Shown piece after piece: positions 52,950 through 60,808 of a stretch of DNA of 64,000 nucleotides (position 1 is the first letter of the stretch; each line of letters begins with the position of its first letter). This DNA is from Ruania halotolerans (lineage in GTDB: Bacteria; Actinomycetota; Actinomycetes; Actinomycetales; Beutenbergiaceae): contig NZ_CP088017.1 in NCBI RefSeq assembly GCF_021049285.1, positions 3,979,380 through 4,043,379 on the forward strand, written 5' to 3'. The notes below the pieces were generated by a model. That model had not been told where the DNA came from. It was given only the letters and a program-made list of their open reading frames with translations, and searched no databases. Both the position numbers and the translations under genes were made by a program.

Positions 52950-53210
52950 ATGGCAAGCGATCCTGAGAAACAGCATGAAATTCCTGTGCCGCGGAGCGTC
53001 TCTGAGGAGGCCGTGATCCAGGAGGGGGGACAGAAACCCATTTGGAAGTCGGTTCTGGCCTTTCTCGGTGCTGCTGCAACCGGACTGATCATCTACGCCG
53101 TCCATCCCGGAGCATGGTGGGTGGGCCTTGCTCTGCTGGTGCTCGCCGCTGTCGCGGTGCTGATTATCGGCTCAAGAGGTCGCCCGCTGCGGCGACAGCG
53201 ACGCGGATAG
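52950..53210 (+). CDS. Small two-helix membrane protein
   Basis: An 86-aa protein with a soluble N-terminus (MASDPEKQHEIPVPRS), two membrane helices (VLAFLGAAATGLIIYAV; WVGLALLVLAAVAVLIIG) and a basic tail (RGRPLRRQRRG). TTAGGAG lies six bases before the ATG, eight bases after the secreted-protein stop, so the two form a unit. It could protect the host from the partner or help its export; neither is shown. Confidence 0.7.
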   Translation: MASDPEKQHEIPVPRSVSEEAVIQEGGQKPIWKSVLAFLGAAATGLIIYAVHPGAWWVGLALLVLAAVAVLIIGSRGRPLRRQRRG

Positions 53211-53714
53211 CAACACCGGGGCTCTTCGGGCTTCGGTGGGAGTATGGAGCCGCAAGCAGCGATTCGAGCGGTTCCGGTAAGCGTGCGGCCCGCTGGCCAC
53301 CGAAGCCCGAGGGCCTCCTGCCCGAATCGGTACTCGCCCTGGCTCCGTGTGCGCGACGGTTGTCGGGTACTCATGTATGAGGACCTGCGAGCAGACCCCT
53401 GCCTTGCGGAAGGCGGAACTTCGTACTGCCGGAGTTGATGTGGCTTCACTGACTACGGAGAGTCTGCTTGAGGGCCGTCCATGTTGGGCCGGGTGCGAGG
53501 AGTACTCGCATGATGGCGACACACCTGTGGTTCGGTCGTCGGGCAGCATTGCTGCTACCGCGCAGATCGCCATCGAGATCCGGCCCTGTAGTCTGGCCTG
53601 ACTTCCACAGGTGCTGATAGTTCTGGATCTTTGTGGTGGTCAGAGGGTTGGATGGTGCTGTTCGGGCACTAGGCGTGCGGGTAACCTCGGGATGTCGCCC
53701 CGTACATCCGTCGT
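53211..53714. other. Passenger stretch without a recognised gene
   Basis: About 500 bp between the small membrane protein and the first IS1634-like relic. Short frames only; none has a family I recognise. Confidence 0.45.
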
Positions 53715-53920
53715 GTGAAGACTCCGCGGGTGCCACCGCGGTGCAGATCGTGGAGAAGCGCGGTGGGGTGCGGCGGATCGTGGAGCATCTCGGGTCGGCT
53801 CACGACGAGTTCGATCTCGCCGTGCTGACTGCAGTCCGCGCGAGAGTCGCTGAATTCCGGGCAGGACGAACTCGATCTTGGCCTGGACCGCGAGCAGGCG
53901 CCGGCCTTGACCTGAGTTTG
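53715..53920 (+). pseudogene. Relic of an IS1634-like transposase, N-terminal part
   Basis: GTG-Lys-Thr followed after a frame change by GATAVQIVEKRGGVRRIVEH and LGSAHDEFDLAVL, the usual N-terminus of IS1634/IS1549-type transposases. It lacks the catalytic core. Confidence 0.65.
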
Positions 53921-53921
53921 G

Positions 53922-54167
53922 TCATTCGGTTAGTGCCTGAGGTTTCGGGTCGTGAGGGCGTCGATGATGGTCCGTCGGTCGGGGTCGATCTGCGGTGGGA
54001 TGGTCTGTGTGGCGCCGTTGGATGTGATGGTCGCTGAGCGTAGCGGTCTCAGTTGGCCGGATGGCGAGCCCGCAGCGGCGCTGGATCTCGCGGGAAACGG
54101 CCAGGGCGGTGATCGTCAAGTGGGCCTCGAGCGCATCGCGGGTGCGGACGAACATCGGCCGCGCGGC
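53922..54167 (-). pseudogene. Relic of an IS1634-like transposase, C-terminal part, opposite strand
   Basis: On the minus strand RPMFVRTRDALEAHLTITAL and AVSREIQRRCGLAIRPTETA match the C-terminal helices of IS1634-type transposases. It runs into IS copy B at 54168. The N-terminal relic faces the other way, so an inversion separated the two parts. Confidence 0.65.
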
Positions 54168-54169
54168 TA

Positions 54170-55074
54170 GGGTGTGTCTGATAAAGATTGCTGGCTCCAG
54201 GCGACCACCGCGTCGTGTACCACTGCGGCGCGGAACACGACCGCGAGCTTGTCGTAACGGGTCGCGAGCCCGCGCCACCGCTTGGCATCGCAGAAGCGGC
54301 GCTCGACGACGTTCCTGCCCTTGTAGTCGGTCGCGTCGAACGCTGGCGGACGCCCGCCGCGCGAGCCGCGCCGCTTCCGGTGGGACTGTTGGTCGGCGCG
54401 GTTGCGGGATCACGACGCGGATCCCACGGCTGCGCAGGTGGGCACGGATCGCGCGCGAGGAGTACGCGTTGTCGCACGGGCCACGCGCAGCGTGCTCAGC
54501 AGAGGCAGCAGCGCCGGGACGTCGCCGGCTTGGCCGGGCGCGACGGCGATCCCTAGTGGTAAGCCGTGGTCGTCGACGAGCTGGTGGATCTTCGTCGACA
54601 GCCCGCCGCGGGAGCGGTCGATCGCGTGGTCAGGCGGCTCGACGGCCGGATCCGTGCAATTCGATCCAGCCCCCTGTGAGGCGCGTGAGGGTGCTCGCGT
54701 GCTGATGCGCGCGAGCGATTGTGGAGTCCACAGACACCGTCCAGCCGATCGTCCCGTCCCGGTCGACTGCGGCGAGCAGCGTCTGGTGAATCCGGTCCCA
54801 GGTTCCGTCGCCGGCGAGGTTGCGATGCCACCGCCATACTGTCTGCCAGGGTCCAAACTCGCGCGGCAGGTCGCGCCACGCGATTCCGCACCGGTACCGG
54901 TAGATGATGCCCTCGACTATCATCCGCGCGTCCGCGAACGGACGACCCTGCCGGCCGATCCGCGACGGGAGGAACGGCGCGATGAACGCCCACTGATCAT
55001 CCGAAAGAAGCTGGAAGCGCGACACTCCTCCAGCATTTCAGCCAGACCCCTCAACCTTTATGAGACACGCGCCC
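54170..55074 (-). mobile_element. IS5-family (IS427 group) insertion sequence, copy B
   Basis: 905 bp, the inverted copy of 50843-51747. Its broken transposase frames translate to the same peptides as copy A, including the same deletion and frameshift. Outer end GGGCGCGTGTCTCATAAAGG (reversed) abuts the TA at 55075-55076. Confidence 0.88.
54630..55025 (-). CDS. IS427-group transposase, N-terminal frame (copy B)
   Basis: The same 131-aa peptide as in copy A, GTG start. The remaining transposase lies at 54177-54629 in broken frames. Confidence 0.85.
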   Translation of the reverse strand: MSRFQLLSDDQWAFIAPFLPSRIGRQGRPFADARMIVEGIIYRYRCGIAWRDLPREFGPWQTVWRWHRNLAGDGTWDRIHQTLLAAVDRDGTIGWTVSVDSTIARAHQHASTLTRLTGGWIELHGSGRRAA

Positions 55075-55076
55075 TA

Positions 55077-55685
55077 GGTCACGCAGCGGCACTCGCCCGC
55101 GAACTCGATCACCGGCCGGCACACCTTGCCGGTATCGGCGTCGGTGGGATGGTGGCCCAGGTCGCTGCGCTCGATCACCCGGACGCGTTCTCCGCGCTCA
55201 CCCTCATCGGTACGCGATCTGTCTGCCCAGGACCGGTCGATGACGACTTGCCCGACCATGACGCAGCAACGATGGACCGGCTGTTCTCTCGCCCGATGCC
55301 TGACTAGTCCGACCGCGAGGGGGTGGCAGAGTTTGCCGCCGAGGGCGCTGAGATCCTCGGCGACGATCCAGCAGCTGCACGTGCTGTAGCCGGGCGCACG
55401 TGGGACCGCACACCGAGTACGACGCCCGCGGTACAGATGGCAAACCAACTGGGCACGGTGTTTGCCAGCCTTGACTGCACGCCGCGCTGGCGCGAGCGGC
55501 TGGCCGAGCTCGCGATGCCGCCTCGTGGTGCATGGCGGCCGCGACCCGTTCTTCCCCGTGGGAAATGGCGAGGCGCTCGCACGCGAGATCTCCGATGCGA
55601 AGCTGCTCATCCTCGAACACGCCTCGACGGCGATCCCCCCCCCACAGCGATCGGTGAGGTCGCCACCGCGATGCTCGCCCTCTAG
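55077..55685 (+). pseudogene. Alpha/beta-hydrolase gene, 3' part
   Basis: It continues the interrupted gene: GHAAALARELDHRPAHLAGI, then a nucleophile region GIGVGGMVAQ in which Gly holds the usual Ser position, and LTLIGTRSVCPGP. A TAG at 55305-55307 stands where a TGG Trp is expected before SDREGVAEFAAEGAEIL. Two frame changes follow: near 55515, before LVVHGGRDPFFPVGNGEALA, and in the C9 run at 55635-55643, before TAIGEVATAMLAL. It is a decayed gene. Confidence 0.8.
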
Positions 55686-55818
55686 CGGTGCTCACGAGCG
55701 CGGCTGCAAGGGCGCTCCCGCACGGACGGACCACGGCACTCGACCACGCACGGAGTAGGACACTCGTACCTTCTGGTGGCGCGGTCTCGGGGCGAGCCAG
55801 ATCTGGGATGATGAAGCC

Positions 55819-57243
55819 ATGGAGCGCGTCCCCTTCGCCGAGTTGTCCGATATCGCCCTCGGCCCGTTGGACGGCCGCTACCGCCGGGTGGTGGCCCCGC
55901 TGGTGGACCACCTCTCCGAGGCGGCGCTCAACCGCGCCCGCCTGCATGTGGAGGTGGAGTGGCTGATTCATCTGACTACGAACCACGTGCTCCCCGGTGC
56001 CCCGGACCTGAGCGAGGCCGAGATCGGATACCTGCGTTCCGTCGTCGCGACCTTCGGCGCAGCGCAGATCGCCGAACTCGCCGAGATCGAGCGGGAGACG
56101 CTGCACGATGTGAAAGCCGTGGAGTACTTCCTGAAGCGGCGCCTCTCGGCGGCGCCGGACACGCTCGGCGAGACCGTCCTCCCGCAGGTCAGCGAGATCG
56201 TGCACATCTTCTGCACCAGTGAGGACATCAACAACCTGAGCTACGCGCTCACGGTGCGCGACGCCGTCACCGATGTGTGGCTGCCCTCGGCACGCAGTGC
56301 CACCGACGCCGTGGCGGACCTGGCGCGTGAGCACGCAGCCGTGCCGATGCTGGCCCGCACGCACGGTCAGTCAGCCACCCCCGTGACCCTCGGCAAAGAG
56401 CTCGCCGTGCTCGCGCACCGGCTCCGCCGGCAGATCCACCGGATCTCCGGGGCCGAGTACCTCGGCAAGATCAACGGCGCGACCGGCACCTACGGGGCGC
56501 ACGCCGTCTCGGTCCCCGGTGCGGACTGGCAAGAAGTCGCCCGCACGTTCGTGGAGCACCTGGGACTGACCTGGAACCCGCTCACCACGCAGATCGAAAG
56601 CCACGACTGGCAGGCCGAGGTGTACGCAGATGTGGCCCGGTTCAACCGGATCCTGCACAACCTCGCCACCGACGTGTGGACCTACATCTCCCTCGGGTAC
56701 TTCCGCCAACGACTCTCCGCGCAGGGCTCCACCGGCTCCTCCACGATGCCGCACAAGGTGAACCCGATCCGGTTCGAGAACGCCGAGGCGAACCTGGAAC
56801 TCTCCTGCGCCCTGCTGGACACACTCTCGGCCACACTGGTCACCTCCCGGCTGCAGCGCGACCTGACCGACTCCACCACCCAGCGCAATATCGGCGTGGC
56901 ATTCGGGCACTCGATGCTCGCCCTGGACAATATCCGGCGCGGACTGGCCGGGCTGGACGTGGACGCCGCAACTATGGCCGCGGACCTCGACGCCAACTGG
57001 GAGGTACTCGGGGAGGCCGTGCAGTCGGCCATGCGGGCTGCCGGGATCGCCGGGGCACAGGGGATGGCCGACCCGTACGAGCGGCTCAAGGAGCTCACCC
57101 GCGGGCGCCGGGTGGACGGGCCCGCGATGCGGGAGTTCATTGCTGGGCTCGGCCTACCCGAGGACGTCGAGGCCCGGTTGCTCAAGCTCGGGCCGGCCGA
57201 CTACGTCGGGCTCGCTCCCGAGCTCGTCGCTCATCTGGACTGA
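55819..57243 (+). CDS. purB: Adenylosuccinate lyase
   Basis: A 474-aa fumarase/aspartase-superfamily lyase that acts twice in purine synthesis, releasing fumarate from SAICAR and adenylosuccinate. The signature GSSTMPHKVNPIRFENAE holds the catalytic Ser loop, and ARTHGQSATPVTLGKE and SEDINNLSYAL are the other conserved regions. It is monocistronic or followed by the MFS gene 52 bases on. Confidence 0.96.
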   Translation: MERVPFAELSDIALGPLDGRYRRVVAPLVDHLSEAALNRARLHVEVEWLIHLTTNHVLPGAPDLSEAEIGYLRSVVATFGAAQIAELAEIERETLHDVKAVEYFLKRRLSAAPDTLGETVLPQVSEIVHIFCTSEDINNLSYALTVRDAVTDVWLPSARSATDAVADLAREHAAVPMLARTHGQSATPVTLGKELAVLAHRLRRQIHRISGAEYLGKINGATGTYGAHAVSVPGADWQEVARTFVEHLGLTWNPLTTQIESHDWQAEVYADVARFNRILHNLATDVWTYISLGYFRQRLSAQGSTGSSTMPHKVNPIRFENAEANLELSCALLDTLSATLVTSRLQRDLTDSTTQRNIGVAFGHSMLALDNIRRGLAGLDVDAATMAADLDANWEVLGEAVQSAMRAAGIAGAQGMADPYERLKELTRGRRVDGPAMREFIAGLGLPEDVEARLLKLGPADYVGLAPELVAHLD

Positions 57244-57295
57244 GCGGCCCGCTTCCTGCTGACCGCGAGGGCCGAACGCCGACAGAGAGTCTGCA

Positions 57296-58501
57296 GTGGA
57301 CCGCCGCCTCCTTCCCTCCCTCGTCGCAGCCAATCTCGTCCTCGCCGTCATGTATGCGGCCGTTGCGGGCGTGCTCGTGCCGGCTCAAGTCGCTCGAGCG
57401 GCTCCGGAGGACAAGGAGGCCGTGCTCGCTGTCATCATGACGGCATCGTCGCTGCTCACCGTGCTCATGCGCCCCGCGCTCGGAGTGGCCACGGACCGTA
57501 CCCGGAGCCGATGGGGGCAGCGGTCACCGTGGCTCGTCGGTGGCGCAGCAGGGGCTGCCCTCGCGCTGGTGCTCCTCGGCCAGGCGAGCACGGCGCTGGC
57601 CATCGGCGTCGGCTGGCTGATTGTCCAGCCTGCGCTGAACACGATCGAGGCGCCCTTGGACGCTGTGCTCGCCGACCGTGTGCCGGAAAGCCAGCGACCC
57701 CGGGTCTCGGCGTTCTTCGGTGCCGGCGCGGCCGTCGGCCTCGCCGTCGGAGCCGGTGGAGCCGGCCTGCTCCTCGGGTTCGAGGGCATCTACCCGGCGC
57801 TGGCGGTGCTGCTGCTCGCCACCGTGGTCGCCTTCGTGCTGCTCAACCCGGAGCGCGGAACCCGGCCACGGGGCCCCTCCCTCTCGCTCCGCCACGCCTG
57901 GCGCTCTCCCGCGCTCCGGATCGTCTTCGGCGGCCGGTTCACGCTCGTCCTCGGCCAGCAGCTCGTGCTCGGCTACCTTCTCTACCTCGTGATGGACCGC
58001 ACCGGAGCACAGGTGGAGGAGGCGGGCCGCCTCGTCACGGTGCTCACCGGCGTCCACATCCTCGCCATCGTCACCGGGGCAGTGATCGCCTCGCGGGTGG
58101 TGGGACCGCGGCGGGTCCCATGGGTGCTGGTCGCGACCGGGCTGATCGCCCTCGGACTGGTCATCGCGCTCGTGTGGCCCGGGATCGGCGGGCTGGCCGG
58201 CTACGCCGTCGTGGCCGGGGCGGGGCGCGGCCTGTACCTGAGCGCGGACCTGGCGCTCATGCTCGACCTGCTCCCATCGCCGGCGGACGCCGGTCGCGAT
58301 CTGGGCGTGCTGGGCCTGGCGACGATCCTGCCGCAGGTCCTCGCGCCCGCCCTCGCCGGTGCAGTCCTCGTGCTCACCGGCGGGCAATACTCGTGGCTGT
58401 TCGCCTTGGCCCTGGTGGCGGTGGCGACTTCCGGAGCCATCATGGCGCGACTGCTCCGCCGGCCATACGATCCTGAGCCGCTACCGGTCAAGCGCCCCTG
58501 A
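57296..58501 (+). CDS. Major facilitator superfamily transporter
   Basis: A 401-aa protein with about twelve membrane helices. The loop between helices 2 and 3 reads GVATDRTRSRWGQRSPWLVGG, a variant of the MFS D-R-x-G-R/K motif similar to that in GPH-type sugar/cation symporters. The substrate is unknown. GTG start; a strong terminator follows. Confidence 0.85.
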   Translation: MDRRLLPSLVAANLVLAVMYAAVAGVLVPAQVARAAPEDKEAVLAVIMTASSLLTVLMRPALGVATDRTRSRWGQRSPWLVGGAAGAALALVLLGQASTALAIGVGWLIVQPALNTIEAPLDAVLADRVPESQRPRVSAFFGAGAAVGLAVGAGGAGLLLGFEGIYPALAVLLLATVVAFVLLNPERGTRPRGPSLSLRHAWRSPALRIVFGGRFTLVLGQQLVLGYLLYLVMDRTGAQVEEAGRLVTVLTGVHILAIVTGAVIASRVVGPRRVPWVLVATGLIALGLVIALVWPGIGGLAGYAVVAGAGRGLYLSADLALMLDLLPSPADAGRDLGVLGLATILPQVLAPALAGAVLVLTGGQYSWLFALALVAVATSGAIMARLLRRPYDPEPLPVKRP

Positions 58502-58528
58502 CGTAGGGGGCTCCCAGCGCCCGCAGCA

Positions 58529-58563
58529 GAGCGGGTGCCCAGGCCTCGCCAGGGCACCCGCTC
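58529..58563 (+). terminator. Strong hairpin after the MFS gene
   Basis: Perfect 12-base arms GAGCGGGTGCCC (58529-58540) and GGGCACCCGCTC (58552-58563) with an 11-base loop, 28 bases after the stop. Confidence 0.75.
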
Positions 58564-58693
58564 CTCACCGCATCGATCTCGGCACGTTCACCGTCGCGCA
58601 CCAGCGGCACTGCCACCAGATTCCCCGGTGGGCGTTGCCGTCGGGGGAAATGCTGTGGCCGTATGTCGGTAGCGGAGCCTAGGCTCACTGTTC

Positions 58694-60808
58694 GTGCACG
58701 ACTTCCCTCCGGAGGTACCTGAGTACCCCACCCGCCAGGCCGGCGCCACCACCACCGGGCAGATCGGGGACGCCTCGGACCGGGTGACCCGGGAGCTTCC
58801 CGACACCCGGAGCCCGTCCCGGTTCCTCCTGTGGCTGCTGCGCCGGCAGGCCTATGCGATGGTCGGGATGTTCCTCACCGGGATCCTCGTGTTCCTCCCT
58901 GGTGCCGCAGGTCCGTACTTCGTGGGGCGCGCCGTCGATGAGGGCATCGTCGCCGGCTCCTGGGACGGTCTGCTCACCTGGTCGCTGATCCTGCTCGGCG
59001 TGATTGCCGTGGCCGCCTCGGTGGGTGTGCTGATGCACACCTACGCCGTGCACGGTTGGGTGAGCGCGCTCTACCGCACCACCAAGCTGGTCACCCGCAA
59101 GACCACGCAGATGGGTCACGTGCTGCCGCAGCGGATCCCCACTGGGGAGATCTTGTCCGTGTCCTCCTCGGACTCGGACAAGTACGGTGCGCTGAGCGAA
59201 GTGATGGGCCGCGCGATGGCGGCGCTGTTCGCGTACCTGGTGGTGGTGGGCCTGGTGCTGAGCACGTCGGTGCCGCTCGGCCTGATCACGCTGGTGGCCG
59301 CACCGGTGCTGGTGTTCGTCGCCGCGCCTCTGCTGCGACCGCTGCACCGGCGCCAGGCCGTCGAGCGCAGCCGTGCCTCCGAGCTCACCTCCCTGGCCAC
59401 CGATATCGTGGCGGGTCTGCGGATCCTGCGCGGCATCGGCGGTGAGCGGACGTTCGGTGCGAACTACGCCAAGCAGTCACAGCTCGTTCGCCACGCCGGG
59501 GTCTCGGCCGGGATCTGGCAGGCCGCCGTCGAGGCCGTGGGCACGCTGTTCTCCGGCCTGTTCCTGGTCACGCTGACGTGGTTCGGAACCCGCCTGGTGG
59601 CCCAGGATGAACTGACGGTGGGCCAGCTGATCAGCTTCTTCGGCTACGCGGTGTTCATGGTGGTGCCGATCTACACGTTCTTCGAGCTTGTGCAGAAGTG
59701 GGTGCAGTCGCTCGTGTCCGCCCGCAAGACGATCACCCTGCTGGAGCAGGAACCGCCGTGGGAGGAGCCCGCCACCCCGGCCCCGTTGCCTGCCGACGCT
59801 CCGATTCACGACGAGCTCACGGGCTTCACCGCCCGCCCGGGTGTGCTGACTGTGGTGGTTTCCGCCGTTCCGGACGACACCGCCGCCCTCGCCGACCGGC
59901 TCGGCCGGTATCTGGTCTCCGCAGCGGAACCGGTGAGTACGGAACTGGAGGAAGGGGTGAAGGGCAAGCGCGCCCGGCAGACGCGGGCTGAGCGCGAAGC
60001 CGCACGCCGTGCCCAGGCCGAGAAGGACCGGGAGAAGGCCCGACGGCGGTGGGGCGTCACGGTCGGTGGGGTGGACCTCTCCCAGGCGAGCCTGGCCGAG
60101 GTCCGCGAGCGCATCCTGGTCTCCGACACGGCCAGCATGGTCTTCGGTGGCACCCTGCAGCAGGCGCTCGACCCGCACGGGCGCCTCACCCGGGCCGAGG
60201 CGGAGCAGGCGATGTACGTGGCCTCGGCCGATGACGTCTTCGAAGCGCTCCCAAACGGGTGGCAGGGGCACCTGGACGAACGCGGGCGTGGTTTGTCCGG
60301 AGGTCAGCGGCAGCGGCTGGTCTTGGCTCGTGCGGTGGCCGCCGATCCGGACATCGCCGTTTTCGTGGAGCCGACTTCCGCGGTGGACGCACACACTGAG
60401 GCACGCATCGCCGAACGGCTCAGCGCGCACCGGCGCGGGCGCACCACGGTGATCGCCTCGGTCTCCCCCTTGCTCCTGCACCACGCCGACCGGGTGGCGT
60501 TCCTCAGCGATGGCCGGCTGGCCGCAGAAGGCACACATGAGGAGTTGCTGGCCACGAACGCCGACTACCGGCGGGTGGTGGTGCGCAGCATGGAGGACGA
60601 TCCGCTCGACGACGATCCGCCCCCAATGCCGCCGCCGAACCTGGACGGACCCGACGGGCCCGAAGGAACAGCCGCGCGGGTCGGGTCCGATGCCCCGGGT
60701 GACCGGCTCGACGATCCGGCCGAACCGGCCGGCGCCCCGGCCGGCGTGCCCACACACTCACACCCCGGCACCCTGGGCCCGCACCCCGAGGAGGCCCGCC
60801 ATGACTGA
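58694..60808 (+). CDS. ABC exporter subunit with degenerate ATP-binding site
   Basis: A 704-aa protein with six membrane helices (residues 50-340) followed by an ATPase domain. The ATPase is odd. The P-loop is gone: the equivalent stretch reads VVVSAVPDDTAAL, then a charged insert KGKRARQTRAEREAARRAQA. The ABC signature LSGGQRQR (534-541) is intact, and Walker B reads IAVFVEPTSAVD with Val in place of the usual Asp. A Pro/Asp-rich tail ends the protein. It must work as a heterodimer with the next gene, which overlaps it by eight bases. GTG start, no clear ribosome site. Confidence 0.9.
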   Translation: MHDFPPEVPEYPTRQAGATTTGQIGDASDRVTRELPDTRSPSRFLLWLLRRQAYAMVGMFLTGILVFLPGAAGPYFVGRAVDEGIVAGSWDGLLTWSLILLGVIAVAASVGVLMHTYAVHGWVSALYRTTKLVTRKTTQMGHVLPQRIPTGEILSVSSSDSDKYGALSEVMGRAMAALFAYLVVVGLVLSTSVPLGLITLVAAPVLVFVAAPLLRPLHRRQAVERSRASELTSLATDIVAGLRILRGIGGERTFGANYAKQSQLVRHAGVSAGIWQAAVEAVGTLFSGLFLVTLTWFGTRLVAQDELTVGQLISFFGYAVFMVVPIYTFFELVQKWVQSLVSARKTITLLEQEPPWEEPATPAPLPADAPIHDELTGFTARPGVLTVVVSAVPDDTAALADRLGRYLVSAAEPVSTELEEGVKGKRARQTRAEREAARRAQAEKDREKARRRWGVTVGGVDLSQASLAEVRERILVSDTASMVFGGTLQQALDPHGRLTRAEAEQAMYVASADDVFEALPNGWQGHLDERGRGLSGGQRQRLVLARAVAADPDIAVFVEPTSAVDAHTEARIAERLSAHRRGRTTVIASVSPLLLHHADRVAFLSDGRLAAEGTHEELLATNADYRRVVVRSMEDDPLDDDPPPMPPPNLDGPDGPEGTAARVGSDAPGDRLDDPAEPAGAPAGVPTHSHPGTLGPHPEEARHD

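Larger units (their letters stand above)
50843..55074. mobile_element. Composite transposon bounded by two inverted IS5/IS427-type copies
   Basis: Two 905-bp IS copies in opposite orientation bound 2.4 kb of passenger DNA. TA lies on both outer sides (50841-50842 and 55075-55076), as expected from a single insertion with a TA duplication. Deleting the element and one TA restores the hydrolase frame. The target is the centre of a native palindrome (arms CTGCGTGACC and GGTCACGCAG around TA). Confidence 0.8.

Noticed and set aside
59477-60757. Long frame antisense to the first ABC exporter subunit
   Set aside because: The sense strand encodes six helices and an ABC signature; the antisense product has no domain.
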